A stretch of DNA of 64,000 nucleotides from Maylandia zebra (taxonomy: Eukaryota; Chordata; Actinopteri; Cichliformes; Cichlidae): positions 38,670,794 to 38,734,793 of the forward strand of contig NC_135180.1 of NCBI RefSeq assembly GCF_041146795.1. The letters run 5' to 3'. The position numbers and the translations under genes are program-made. The notes under the pieces were generated by a model. The model was not told the origin of the DNA. It did not search any database and saw nothing but the letters and a program-made list of their open reading frames with translations. Positions 33,851 through 45,939 of the stretch are shown here, piece after piece. The first letter of the stretch is position 1; each line of letters begins with the position of its first letter.

Positions 33851-36847
33851 ATGTTTGACGACACAGATTATAAATCATATGATTTTGAAGTAGGTATTGA
33901 CCCTGAAAGGAATGTGCTTAATACAATTAATGTCACATGTGATTATTTTACAGAGGAGCAATTCAGGGATAAGGTTGATATAGCCAATACATTTTCTTTA
34001 ATTCATATTAACTGCAGAAGTCTTTATAGAAGTTTTGCTTCGATTGAAGATTTTCTGTATAGTCTGAGAGGCAAGTTTCAAATAATTGCTCTGTCTGAAA
34101 CATGGTTAGATGAGAATAAGGGTTGTAATTTTTGTATTGAAGGATACGATTTGTACTTTGTGAATAGAATTAAGACAAAGGCAGGAGGGGTGGCACTTTT
34201 CGTTAATTGTGATTTGAAATGTAAAAAAGTTGAATGTATGTCTGTTGTTATGGATGATTTAATGGAGTCTGTGACAGTAGAATTGGATATAGAAAAGAGA
34301 AGTAATATAATTGTAACGTGTATATATAGGAAACCGGGATCACAGATTGAGTTATTTACAGAAGCAGTAGAAAATTTATTGAGTAAGGTTAAGGGAAATA
34401 AGACTGTATGTTTGTGTGGTGATTACAATATTGATCTTTGTAAAGTGACAAATGATAAGGCTTCGTCAGATTTTTTTGAATTATTATATGGTAAAGGATT
34501 TTATCCTTTAATTATAAAGCCGAGTAGAATAACGGATAAATCAGAAACACTAATTGATCATATTTTTATTAATAGTTTGGAGAATAATATTGAAAGTGGC
34601 CTCATCATAAATGATATAAGCGATCATCTACCAGTCTTTTTTATTTTCGATTTAAATATGAAAAGAAAGAAAGAAGCTAGTTTTGTGAGTTATAGAAGGT
34701 TAAGAAATGATGAAGCAATTAATAGGTTTAGACAAGATCTCATGGAAACGGACTGGAAGGAGGTTTATGTTAATGAGGTCAACATTGCATACGGAGTATT
34801 TCTAAATATATATTTGGCCTTGTATGATAAACATTGTCCATTGATATCATTTAAGCATAAGAAAAAGAATATAAATATGAAACCTTGGATAACTAAGGGT
34901 CTTGCAAATGCGTGTAAAAAGAAAAATAATTTATATAGGGAGTATATAATATATAGAACTAAAAATGCGGAAATGAAATATAAACTATATAAAAATAAGT
35001 TGGTATTAATATTGAGGAAAGCTAAGAAAGATTACTATAATAAAGTTTTCCAGGAAAACAAAAATAATATTAAGGGCATTTGGAATATTTTTAAAGAGGT
35101 ATTGGGTAATAAGAACACACCCATAGTTCGGCCTAATTATTTTATTAATAATAATCAAGTTGTTAAAGATAAGACCGAAGTAGCAAACGAATTCAATTCT
35201 TTTTTTGTAAATGTTGGACCTACTTTAGCAAATCTAATCAGGAAAAATGATGATCCAGGAGATGAGGAAGCCTGGATAGGTGATAATAGAATGGTTAATT
35301 CCATATTCTTAGCCGATACTACCATAAAAGAAATAGTAGCAATCGTAAAAAATTGTAAAAATAAAAAATCTACTGATTGTGAAGGTATAGACATGGTCAT
35401 AATTAAAAAGACAATAGATTGTATAAGTACTCCTCTTTGTTATATTTTTAATCTTTCGCTACAGTCAGGAGTATTCCCTGACAGAATGAAAGTGGCAAAA
35501 GTAATACCATTATATAAATCAGGAGATAAGCATAGTTTTAACAATTATAGGCCAGTGTCTCTTTTATCACAGTTTTCAAAATTGCTAGAAAAACTCTTTG
35601 CACAAAGACTTGATAGTTTTATTGAAAAATATCAACTAATACATGAAAACCAATTTGGATTTCGTAAAAATAGGTCAACGGCATTAGCGTTGTTGACTTT
35701 TATTGAAGATATTTCACCTGCAACACATAATAATAAATACACAGTGGGAGTATTTGTTGATTTAAAAAAAGCTTTTGATACGATACAACATTCTATTTTG
35801 ATTCCTAAATTGTATAACCATGGAGTGAGAGGAGTAGCATTGAATTGGTTAATGAGTTATTTAGAGAATAGGTTGCAATATGTTTATTATTTTGGCAATA
35901 CTTCTGAAAGACTGAAGATTGTATGTGGTGTTCCTCAAGGTTCTATTTTGGGACCTAAACTCTTTAATTTATATATTAATGATATTTGTGACGTATCTAA
36001 AAGGTTAAATTCGATTTTATTTGCAGATGACACAAATTTTTATTGTTCTGGAGAGAATTTGAAAGACTTGGTTGAAATTATGACTTCTGAGATGTTAAGA
36101 ATAAAAAAATGGTTTGATGTAAATAAATTATCTTTGAATCTGACAAAAACGAAATATATGATATTTGGCAATCGTGTAAAGGAGGATAAAGTCATTATGT
36201 TTATAGAGGAAGAATTGATTGAAAGAGTTACTGAATTTCGTTTTTTGGGTGTAATAGTGGATGAGAATTTGACATGGAAATCTCATATTGAACATATTAG
36301 AAAGAAAATGGTCAAAAGTATTTATATTTTGGGTAGTATAAGAGATTTATTAAATTATAAAACAATGCGTATTTTATATTTTTCTTTGTTTTTTTCATAT
36401 ATCAACTATTGTGTTGAAGTTTGGGGGAATACATATGAGAATACCATAAAACCTTTAAACCTATTACAGAAGAAAGTTATACGAATAATTCATAATGTTA
36501 AATATAGAGAACATACAAACAAATTATTTATAGAATCAAAATTATTAAAATTAGGAGATTTAGTGAAATTACGGACATTATTAATTATGTTTAAGGCTAA
36601 AAATAATATTTTGCCTTTTAAGTTACAAAGAGTATTTTTGATGTGTTCAAGGGGAGAAGAGAATAGAAGGAAATTTTATTTTAAACATCAGTTAGCCAGG
36701 ACTACACAAAGATTAATGAGCACAACGGTTAGGGGTATAAGACTGTGGAATTCACTTCATTATAATTTAAAGAATTGTATAAATTTACAATGTTTTAAAA
36801 AGTGTTATATGTTTAAAACGATAACTCAGTATGAAGAATGCGAATGA
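33851..36847 (+). CDS. LINE ORF2: endonuclease-reverse transcriptase, 998 aa
   Basis: Unbroken frame. N-terminal APE-type endonuclease (about residues 45-270): INCRSL, ALSETWLDE, GGVALFV, IYRKPGS, CGDYNIDL, and ISDHLPVFF with the conserved SDH. Reverse transcriptase (about 490-770): YRPVSLLSQFSKLLEK, NQFGFRKNRST, FVDLKKAFDTIQH, VPQGSILGPKLFNLYIND and FADD at 724-727, the catalytic pair. The C-terminal part has SYINYCVEVWGN and TVRGIRLWNS, as in L2/CR1/Rex1-type elements. No RNase H domain seen. All catalytic motifs look intact, so target-primed reverse transcription is plausible. The clade within the Jockey/CR1/L2 group is not settled. Confidence 0.9.
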   Translation: MFDDTDYKSYDFEVGIDPERNVLNTINVTCDYFTEEQFRDKVDIANTFSLIHINCRSLYRSFASIEDFLYSLRGKFQIIALSETWLDENKGCNFCIEGYDLYFVNRIKTKAGGVALFVNCDLKCKKVECMSVVMDDLMESVTVELDIEKRSNIIVTCIYRKPGSQIELFTEAVENLLSKVKGNKTVCLCGDYNIDLCKVTNDKASSDFFELLYGKGFYPLIIKPSRITDKSETLIDHIFINSLENNIESGLIINDISDHLPVFFIFDLNMKRKKEASFVSYRRLRNDEAINRFRQDLMETDWKEVYVNEVNIAYGVFLNIYLALYDKHCPLISFKHKKKNINMKPWITKGLANACKKKNNLYREYIIYRTKNAEMKYKLYKNKLVLILRKAKKDYYNKVFQENKNNIKGIWNIFKEVLGNKNTPIVRPNYFINNNQVVKDKTEVANEFNSFFVNVGPTLANLIRKNDDPGDEEAWIGDNRMVNSIFLADTTIKEIVAIVKNCKNKKSTDCEGIDMVIIKKTIDCISTPLCYIFNLSLQSGVFPDRMKVAKVIPLYKSGDKHSFNNYRPVSLLSQFSKLLEKLFAQRLDSFIEKYQLIHENQFGFRKNRSTALALLTFIEDISPATHNNKYTVGVFVDLKKAFDTIQHSILIPKLYNHGVRGVALNWLMSYLENRLQYVYYFGNTSERLKIVCGVPQGSILGPKLFNLYINDICDVSKRLNSILFADDTNFYCSGENLKDLVEIMTSEMLRIKKWFDVNKLSLNLTKTKYMIFGNRVKEDKVIMFIEEELIERVTEFRFLGVIVDENLTWKSHIEHIRKKMVKSIYILGSIRDLLNYKTMRILYFSLFFSYINYCVEVWGNTYENTIKPLNLLQKKVIRIIHNVKYREHTNKLFIESKLLKLGDLVKLRTLLIMFKAKNNILPFKLQRVFLMCSRGEENRRKFYFKHQLARTTQRLMSTTVRGIRLWNSLHYNLKNCINLQCFKKCYMFKTITQYEECE

Positions 36848-37092
36848 ATGTGATGTTGGTTTGGGATTCGACCGGAGAGAAATGTCAATATTAGTTTGTT
36901 CCTGATTTTTGGTGCCCATCGGTGATATAAGTTCGATGGTAGATAGGGGGCAGGGTTTAATAAGAATATTTTCTTCTTCCTGCTCCTTTTCACACATGGT
37001 TGTTGTGTTTTGTTGACAGAAGATGTGGTTGTTTTGTTTGATTTGTAGTACCAAGTGTGAAATAAATAAAAATGAAATGAAATGAAATGAAG

Positions 37093-38815
37093 CAGTTGAA
37101 GTGCTCTAAAAGTAAACGTCCACAAAAACCTCATACTGATTCTGTAAATGTGTCAAATATAAAGCCGTCCAGTGTGGGGGCGTGGCCTACTGCAAGCCCA
37201 CATCAAAGAAAGAGCACATTTTCACCCAGTGCTTTGTAGAAAATGCAAACATGTAGACCAGAGACTTTTATTTTGGCGAGGGAGAAGCTTCAGGGTGCAA
37301 TGATTTGCTTTGGGCCTGCTGTTTCACAACTGTCAGGTGGCATGGCCTAAAGGGGCGTGGTCTAAAGGGGTGTGTTTGTTTACAGCACACAGATCAGTGT
37401 GTTGTATTGATTCTGGGATCAGATCCACACCAATCAGGAGGATTCAGTGACCTGCTGCCAAGAACAGAAACCTGAGAGACTCTGTGGACACACACACACA
37501 CACACACACAGGGGAGTGTTTATGTCGATTTCAGGTTGTGTTTTCACCCAAACACTGCCGGTATCAGTGTCTCTGTGTACCTGTACACCTTTGTGTTGTT
37601 GCTGGCTGGAGTCCTGTTGCAGGCTCGCCATGTTTGAAGCAGATGATTCTCACTTCCTGTGTCAGAACGCTCAATTTCATGTTTTCTAAAAACGAATGCC
37701 TCACAAAGACAGTAAGATGTTGTGTTCATATAAAACAATAATCAGTGTCATAGTTATAAGAAGCGTTCTTGTTGTCTCTTCACTAACAGGCTTGATTTTA
37801 GAGTTCCTGCTTCTCCTTCACAAGTGAGATGAGGTGGATCTTCCTGTCCTCGCTCTGCGGGGGTAGAATTACTCTGCCCTTTACCTTCATGTGCAGTCCT
37901 GTGGAAAAACACTCGGCATGTCGGAGCGATCGAAAAGGTTGCGGTTGCTCGGCGCGAGCTTCCCCTCCCGTTACTGAAAAATGAAATTAGAGTGTCAGGA
38001 AGTGATGATTTACCAGCCGGTGAGAGCTGCAGTCAAACCACCGGGGACGGAGATGCACAGCCTCACCTTTAAAACACTCACAGAGCAGATCTGAGTGCAG
38101 TTTTCAGTGATGAGTCCATCACTGATGACTTTGTTCACTTACTGGATTCTTGAATATTGACCCAGCTCTCATATGTTGGTGTAACAGCCTCTGCAGTGAC
38201 TTCACCTCAGCGTCATACTAAGCAGGTGTGAGGGCGTTTGGTAATCCGCCTGCAGATGAAAATTTGACCAACTGTTCCCACCTTTACACACCTGCAGGTA
38301 TCACTGCTGTGCTTCCAGCCAGGTGTTTCTCACACAGACTTGTGTTTCCAGGTATACTTTGTGACCGCCGCTTCGCTCGTTTCCCTTCGGGCAGGCTGCT
38401 CAGCTCGCCGCTGCGACGGTCTTCAGTATCGTTCAGCTGCGAGCTCAAACTGCCGACATCCTGAAATATGCACGAAAGCTTCGACTCCTGGATCGAGGGT
38501 TGAGATGAACACAGCAGAGCCTTTGGTAATCGAGACCTGTGTAGAGGAGGTAAAAGTCATTAAGGTTTCTGCAGGTGACCCTGTGGGAGGAGTGTTAACC
38601 TTTCCAGCAGCCCTTTGAATCGGTCTCCCTGTGGATGTTGCCCCTTTTTACCCCCCCTGCACCTCCCGCCTCCCACAGACGGTGCTTACAGTCCAAAACA
38701 GTCTTTGTCATTACTTTCTGTCCTTTAAATGATACGTAAAAGTTCATGAGTCTCTGTGAATGCAGTCAGAAGTCAGTTATCACATCAGCTGTCCCCTTGC
38801 ACCTGTCTCACAGTG
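37093..38815. other. Non-coding, presumed intronic
   Basis: A short CA run at 37487-37511. GGGGCGTGG-type motifs near 37180 and 37350. No supported exon. Confidence 0.35.
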
Positions 38816-38824
38816 ACACCTGTG

Positions 38825-38900
38825 GGCGGGGGCGTGTTTAAAAGCGGGGCGGAGCCGAGTGCCTGCCTCCAGGCTAGTTTGAGCTCAGTGTGAGCGGTCA
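38825..38900 (+). promoter_or_regulatory. Promoter-like GC boxes and TTTAAAA
   Basis: GGGCGGGGGCGTG, then TTTAAAAGCGGGGCGG: two GC boxes around a TATA-like element. No ATG exon recognised in the next 200 bases. Function is speculative. Confidence 0.25.
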
Positions 38901-39861
38901 GCTGAGGGGAGAGGAGATGCTCTGACTGGTGGGTCTGTCACAGTAACACACGGAGCGTTTAGATCACATCAACAAAATCCTCATTTCCGTCACCTGTCAC
39001 AGCTTCTCACAGCTGCCTCCATTTTGGATCCAGTTTCTCACATCCATCGAGCTCCTGTGCTAACAGGCGTAGCTTTCGTGTCTGCTGGTTGTTATGATGA
39101 AAAAATACCTGCAGGTAGTGTCGGCAGCTGCTCCGCTACAGCCGACCGGCGCCGACAGTTCACGGTTAAAACGAGCAGCGTCAACAGCGATGACAGAATC
39201 TGTCAGCTGCAGCGTTTTCATGGTAATTAGACTGCTGGTTAAGATCGTGTGTGAGTGAAGAGGCATCACGCTGCATCATCTCGCTGCTTCTGTAGCTCGC
39301 TGCGATACAGCACTGACACTTTCCTGCAGCGGATCGATTCCTGCAGGACATTAAGCTCATTATCTGGATCAAGCTGCAAAAGTCAGTGGCTTCCAGCTGC
39401 TGTTTCACTCAGTTTCAGTCCGTAATCGAGCGCTCGGCTCCTTCTCAGGTTGCAGCAGCAGGATGTGGACCTGTTCCTTATTTCCTGTCGTTTCTCTGCT
39501 GCTCCGATGGATGTTCATCTGAAACATGGACAGAGTTTCAAACACTGACGTCAGATGTCGTGTTTACGAGGGGCACCCAGTCAGGAGAAATTTGCCACCA
39601 AGCCCTATTATAAGATAAAGAAGGATTATTTTGGACTATGAGTCATGCAAAGCTACCCTAGCAGAATCAGAGAGTAGAAACAGGGAGATGGAAACGAGTT
39701 CTTTTTAAATTAGCTAATGTGAATGTTCAGGAGATGCTAGCCCACTCAGCAATCATTCATTCGTTGGTCAGTTTGCAGGCTGTCGATGGTTTGCAGGAAA
39801 TGAGACGTGAAACATCGTGTCCAGGACAACGTCTACGAAATCTGACATTTTTCATTTAAAC

Positions 39862-39935
39862 ATGGAAGTCTATGGAGACTGACTCAGTTGGAGTCAGGCC
39901 TCTAGTGGATGATAGAGGAACTGCAGCAGGTTTAA
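39862..39935 (-). repeat. Dispersed repeat family A, copy 4 (reverse)
   Basis: Reverse complement reads GCAGTTCCTCTATCATCCAC, then CTCCATAGACTTCCATGTTT, as at the start of the other copies. Confidence 0.65.
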
Positions 39936-41740
39936 GTCTCCATGAAATAACCAGAAATATATTTGAGCTTTGGCTGCAGGTCTTTGCAGATTTCTCTGAA
40001 ACGTGGTTTGATTTTGATGGACTGTTGATTAAACTGTTCCAGGAAACTTAGAAAGCGCGTACACGAACGAAAGCAGAAGGATCTTTTTGAATAAATTGAT
40101 GAACGATCAGCCCTGGATGGCCTGAAGTACAGCTGAGTCCTCTCACAAACGAGCCACCCTCCTCCACTGTGTGGGAGATGAACATAAAAGGCAGAAGATG
40201 CTGAGCTCAGCGTGCGCCAGCCCCTCCCTGTCTGATGTTTTATGGCCAGTGCGTCTCCATCATTCCCAGCAGCGCTCGGCTCTCCGTTTTAAACAGGAAG
40301 CTGGAAGTGGAACAGCAACAACATCTGAGCCAGTTTATGATCGTTTTACAAAAGCTTTTTCCAAAGCTTCACATTCAGCGTGGAAAGTTACTGCACGCTT
40401 GCTGCATCATGCACGCTCTTTAAGCAGCTCCCGAGGAGCAGAGGCCAGGACATGGAAGCAGAAGTCCGAGGGCATCGGGAGGAAAAGCAAAATCACAAAC
40501 AGGAAGTCACTTAAACCTCATTTTGAAACAGCTGCAGCTGAAATGTAAAAACATTCGTGTTTAGAGGTCTTTACCTCTGTGAGGATTTTCTGTCTGACAA
40601 AGCAAACATATTCACCTTGGCTGTCTGTGATTGGTTGGCTGTTCTTGTTTATTGACATTTTATTTTGAAAGTTTTGTATTCTAAATGGGAAGAGTTGGGA
40701 CCACATTGTTCAGTTCGACAGACTTGCTGCTGGTGTGTTGTTATGACTTTACACACTGTTAAATAATGACATCAGACTGGTGCAGGAACTTTTGCACATC
40801 ACACTAAAGGCCTCTTTTCCTACACCATGTTCAGACTCTGCTCAGAAACAGTTGGAAACCCCTTTACGCCTCCTAAGGTTGGGTGATTGGATGAATCTGT
40901 CAGCTCTTGGTATTGAGTTGTGGGCAGTTTGTGTTGTAGTACCTTGCTCATTTAATATTATTTAAGGTGTTTTTATCCCAGTTTCTCCTGTTCAGGAAGT
41001 GTGGAGTGGCTCTCTGTTCAAAGGCTCCAGGTTTCTGAGTGAAATGGGTGTTTCTAATAGGTAAAGCTGAAACTGCCTAAAAACCAAGTATGGTTTGGCT
41101 TGGTTATTACTTTAGAGCCAGGAAAAGAATAGGCCAGGAAGAAGATGGAAGACATCATACTTACTCACAAGCTCTAACCTTCACTGTTACACTTAGAAGT
41201 TGCAAAAGTCCCTTTTTGAGTGCAGGATATTTTATTTAAGCAGTTTAGCAGAGGCAACAAAACCCTCAATCGAGGTAGGAGAGGGGTACGCTCAGGCCTG
41301 ACACTAAGTCCCATCCGGGCCATGACTGATGAAGCAGTGACCTCCAGCTCCTTACCACCCCGGACGGAGTTTTCACTTCTTGGACATCCATAACAGGAAA
41401 CCGTGAGGATGCCGCTATGAGGCTTGATTTTTAATACCTTCTAGCTTGTCAATAAAGTGAAACCTAACCCTAGTCTTGATTAGGTCCGTAGTGACGTGGT
41501 GGATATGAACAGCTTAAAGTCATTTACAGAACCATCCAGGGCTTCGGTTACACTCTCCGTGATGGCCCAAACCTTGGACTTTATGTTTAGGTGAAAAGTA
41601 AAAGCACTTAAAGGAAAACAATGTATTGTTGGATGTTTGTCAATCTGAATCTTTAGCCTTTGGCTTAAGCTGATCTGACATCATGCACAAAGACTCAGAC
41701 CTTCGAATGGAGGCCATCTGGTAATTTCCAGTCTTGGTGT
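39936..41740. other. Non-coding, presumed intronic
   Basis: No supported gene. Base composition is ordinary. Confidence 0.35.
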
Positions 41741-41744
41741 AAGG

Positions 41745-41964
41745 TGTCGAACTCCAGGCCTCATGGGCCGGTGTCCTGCAGGGTTTAGATGTGTCCTTGA
41801 TCCAACACAGCCGATTTAAATGGTTAAATTACCTCCTCAACATGTCCTGAAGTTCTCCAGATTCCTGGTAATGAACTAATCATTTGATTCAGGTGTGTTG
41901 ACCCAGGGTGAGATCTAAAACCTGCAGGACACCGGCCCTCGAGGCCTGGAGTTCTCCACCCCTG
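41745..41964. mobile_element. hAT MITE, 220 bp, left tip lost
   Basis: The left end TGTCGAACTCCAGGCCTC and right end GAGGCCTGGAGTTCTCCACC CCTG are inverted repeats; the next blocks (GGCCGGTGTCCTGCAG and its complement) also pair. Flanks GTGTAAGG and TTGTAAGG agree at 7 of 8, an 8-bp hAT duplication. The left end lacks the CAGGGG tip that the right end implies. Confidence 0.85.
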
Positions 41965-42739
41965 TTGTAAGGAGTTCATTGTCACCGCAAAGCAAGTCCT
42001 TCCAGAAGCAGGTCAGATATTCTGTGTCCTGTTTGCTGGATAAAAACACGAGGCTGAGACCAGAACGTTCCTGACGATGGACCGAGTGACCTTCACCTGA
42101 GACCGGCCTGCACTCCTCTGAGTGACCAAACCCAACCTGGACTCTAAACAGCCGGAGACTTGGTGCATGTTAGGAGGTTATTAGAAGCAGAAATCCTGTC
42201 ACTATAAAATGATCTGTAATATCCAGTTTGGACGACAGGAAACAGGAGGTCCGTCATCTGAGGAGAAGAGCGTCCCATGAAATATGGGAACATGTCAAAC
42301 CCACATTAGTGCGTCTCACTCTGTCCTGACAGGCTCGCAGAGATCTGAATCATTTCCCACTCCGTCTTCATCAGCTCTTCGTGTGTGACAGCTGCGATTC
42401 TTGGCTGTGTCACAGATGTTCTCTCTTACATTTCTGTAGTAAAGGCGTCGGGAGGATGATGTTGGTTTAGATTTCAGAGCAGATTGATGGTTCAGCATCT
42501 TCCTGGTGTCACGGCCTTTTTGGCCAGTTGCTCCCAAAGACAGACGAGCTCAGACGCATGTGTGACTCACTTTAAACCTGTCGTTTCACCTCCAGCAGGC
42601 TGAATTTAACCTCCTAATATCCACCCATGACAACCTGTCTGTGATTAGGGTTAGTTTGATTAATGTTCAGCCATTTTTATATCATTTGTCCTTTCTTTTA
42701 CCCAAATGGAACATAAAAGCTATATTTTTATCTAAAAAT

Positions 42740-42741
<2 letters not shown>

Positions 42742-42806
<65 letters not shown>
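42742..42806. repeat. (CA)n microsatellite
   Basis: Pure CA run of about 65 bases. Confidence 0.97.
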
Positions 42807-42810
<4 letters not shown>

Positions 42811-43059
42811 GCTCAGAGAAATAATCAAAGAACCTCCAAACTCATAAATATGCAAGAAGCTGCTTTTTTAGGCGGAGGACTGGATGATGGTGATCACACC
42901 ACAGACTCTGTGACTGGAGATGAGCACACCAAGACCACAGTCTGCTAACACTCACTATTCATTCCAGATCTTAGTTGAAGTACATCTGCTGCTCGTTCGC
43001 AGCTCCTTGTTTTCATTCTTTGGCTGCACTCGGGTCACATTTCAAAATGATCCTTCTTT

Positions 43060-43290
43060 GTCTGATTCTGGGCCTCTCACTTCACCCACTGCCTGAAACA
43101 AGCTGGTTTAGTCCCCCTGAGCCTTTAACCAACTCACTTCCGATCGGCTGCCGAGAAAGGAAAGTGGGTGGGGCTTCTGTGCCTGAGACAACCATATTAG
43201 GGATATTGACTCTATGACATCATACACATCAAAGATAGAAAAACCTGCGTGAAACTGAGTGTTCAGAGCTGTTTGCAGAGATTATACTCT
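43060..43290 (+). repeat. Dispersed repeat family B, copy 1
   Basis: CCCACTGCCTGAAACAAGCT, CTATGACATCATACACATC, AAGATAGAAAAACCTGCGTG and AACTGAGTG. A parallel order of blocks is found at 47880-48060. Confidence 0.55.
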
Positions 43291-43946
43291 GACCTCGTTG
43301 TTAAAAACTTTGTCCATGTTTAATATGAACATCCAGCTTCACTGGAGCAGATATTGGACCTGCAGTGCGTCGGACATGCAGCACGTTTTATTTGGGACTT
43401 CTGAGCTGGATTTATAATATTTTATTCAGCAGCAGTGATAAAGATAAATGGTTAGTTTAGCTACAGTGCTGTGATGTTGTGCAGTATTTGTTGGGGTTGG
43501 CATGATTGCTTGTTTTTTGATCAGTAGCTGTGATTTTTGTTAAGTATACATACAAACACTGAATGATTGTTGCCTTTAGGGAGAGGACTTGATGCTTCTG
43601 TTTGTCGGCAGCTGTGACCTTGAGCTGTGAAAAAGCTTTTTTCCTGCCACAGAGACAAAAACGCTACTGACGGCTGAAAGTAATCAGCAGACCTGCTGTT
43701 TTATTACCACAGAGCCTGATGTCACCTCTGCGTCGGCAAACGGGACAGCGTGCAAAGAAAACGTGGCATGGTCCTTTAAGAGTATCGTCATGGAGACGGT
43801 GTGAAGGGGCGAGAGACGGCATGTGTCATAGAGAGAGAGGAGCAAGCGAGCTTAACCTAAAAGTGTATCGTCATGTAGACAGAGAGAGAGAGAGAGTCAG
43901 CAGACCTTTCAATTATTTATGAGGCTCCTCTGGAAATGGTCTCTGC

Positions 43947-43947
<1 letters not shown>

Positions 43948-43996
<49 letters not shown>
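43948..43996. repeat. (CA)n microsatellite
   Basis: Pure CA run. Confidence 0.97.
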
Positions 43997-43998
<2 letters not shown>

Positions 43999-44346
43999 GT
44001 TGATGAACAGTCTAATGTAATGCGGTGGTGTGGCTGCAGCAGCCGAGCAGGATGGATGTCTCTGCTGCATTAACGCTCCCATCAAACCCTCTGCAGCTCC
44101 AACAGCTTCCTGCATCCACGACGCTTACCCCGTCAAAATAAGAGTCCCTACCTGTTTGTAAAGGACCAGTCCGTCCCTGCTTCGCCTGTGCAGGTGTGTT
44201 GATAAAGTATGGTCATGTGATGTTTTCAGTCGAGAAAGTAAATCCAGAGCTGACTTTAATAAATCACAACTTTGTAAAGAGTCTGTGACCTACGAGGGAG
44301 TCACAGCCACACAGAAACGTATGAGGTGCCGTAAGGGACATTATTA

Positions 44347-44470
44347 CTGAAACGCTCTCACACACACTACTGAAATTTTAGCTCTCACACACACAACTGA
44401 AACGCTCTCCCACACACTACTGAAACGCTCTCACACACACAACTGAAACGCTCTCACACACACCACTGAA
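44347..44470. repeat. Tandem repeat, about 22-bp unit, 5 copies
   Basis: ACTGAAACGCTCTCACACAC units, with one diverged copy (ATTTTAGCTCTC). Present only in the left arm of the foldback element; the right arm has one unit. Confidence 0.85.
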
Positions 44471-44589
44471 ACCAGAGGCATTTCCGCTGAACAGGAAGTT
44501 GTTTCCTGACAAGGAAACTGATGGAAAAAATGGTATATTTCAAAACACTACAAGGATTTCTACTCAGCAACCTGCTAGTACAGCAGTCC

Positions 44590-45890
44590 CCAACCTTTTT
44601 TGCGCCACGTAAACGATATAAAAATAAAAAAACGATAAATACCATGAAAACCATAAATAGAAATGTGTTCGAATTTTTGTGGAGGAATAAAACCCATTAC
44701 ATAGAAAGATCTCAGCTTGTGAAGGGATACAATAAAGGTGGTATCAAAACTCCAGAATTGGAATTTATGGTTGGCACCCTTAGAATTAAATGGTTAAAAT
44801 CTTGTCTGTCACAGCCAGACTCTACTTAGCTCCACATCCCATGATTCTTGTTTAATAAAATAGTATACAGGATTAGACTTTAATTTGAAATGTGATTTTG
44901 CGGCAAATAAAATCCCCATAAAGATATCAAACTTTCCAAAACAGACGTTGCATTTTTGGGAAAATGAGATTTACCCACAACTTCTCCCCATAATTCAACC
45001 TTATGGAATAATAGGGTAATAACACTTAATCAAAAATCAATTTTCAAGAGTGACTGGTTTGAACAAAAATATTATATTCATAACAGATTTGTTGGATGAT
45101 AACGGTGTCATTCTAAGTTACACAGACTTTTCAGAAAAATATTGTCTAAACTGTTCTCAAAGAGAATATAACAAATTTTGTGAACTGGTCCCACTGCCTC
45201 TGCTTCATTTGATTAAAATTTTTATGATATACGATAATTTCTCATCAGTGCTCCCAAATTTATTGCTAGGGCAATGTCAGCTGTTTGATAAAAATGCAAT
45301 AAGAAATTTGTTAGTAGTTTCTTCAAAGACAAAATATTTCATAGTTACAACAGAATGGTGACATGGCATGGTTCTAATTTAGTTATTTCATATACACTGG
45401 ATAAAGCATACTAAAAATTTATGAAATAGCCTATTCTACCTAAAGTTAAAGAAACACACTTTAAACAAAACTAATACTGTGGCAGAATTTCTAAAAAAAG
45501 AGATTTGGCTTTGAGGTGGATCAGTGTTCTTTTTGTACTGATGAAAATGAAACCCTAGAACATCTTTTTTTTCCCTATGCCCTATCACACAATGTATTTG
45601 GTGCAACTTAAAAAATTGGATTTCCCTAAATATTAATGATGTGCCACTGTTTGAATTACATCATAATTTTTTTTATATGGATTATCTAGCATTGGATGTC
45701 TCAGACATTATTAACATCATCATACTTTTGAGTAAATATCATATCCATTGTGCTAAATGGAGGAACGCTAAGCCTTCTCTCCCTGGTTTTATTGATGATT
45801 TTAAGATATTTTTCTTTGCTAAAAAAGACAAAAAGCACATATGCCAAAAAAATAACCAGGATAATGCACGTCTCCCGCTATTCTAAACTT
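44590..45890 (+). pseudogene. L1/Tx1-like LINE ORF2 C-terminal remnant
   Basis: Starts within a hAT tip (CAGCAGTCCCCAACC). Blocks in order on the + strand: EFLWRNKTHYIERSQLVKGY, GGIKTPELEF and GTLRIKWLKSCLSQPDS, a stop, then NIIFITDLLDDNG, FSEKYCLNCSQREYNKFCEL and LGQCQLFDK, another break, then MPLFELHHNFFYMDYL and ISKYHIHCAKWRN-like text. This is the region downstream of RT in fish L1-type ORF2. Several stops and frameshifts: dead. Confidence 0.7.
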
Positions 45891-45939
45891 TGACTTATGC
45901 TGAGGCTAATATATTGTTAAGTAATGCAGCTGTCTCACT

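Larger units (their letters stand above)
32590..37092 (+). mobile_element. Apparently full-length LINE, L2/CR1 group
   Basis: Two ORFs (32816-33547 and 33851-36847), a pyrimidine tract between them, a short 3' UTR and a tail of AAATG units at 37069-37090. The body is strikingly AT-rich compared with the host genes. Both frames are open, so the insertion is probably young. The left boundary is approximate. I found no convincing target-site duplication, which is usual for this group. Confidence 0.85.

Noticed and set aside
37069-37100. Target-site duplication of the intact LINE
   Set aside because: The 3' flank GCAGTTG also occurs near 32450, but seven bases at an unlikely position is not enough.
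42742-42806. CRISPR-like or regulatory array
   Set aside because: Simple CA repeats with no spacers; eukaryotic microsatellites.
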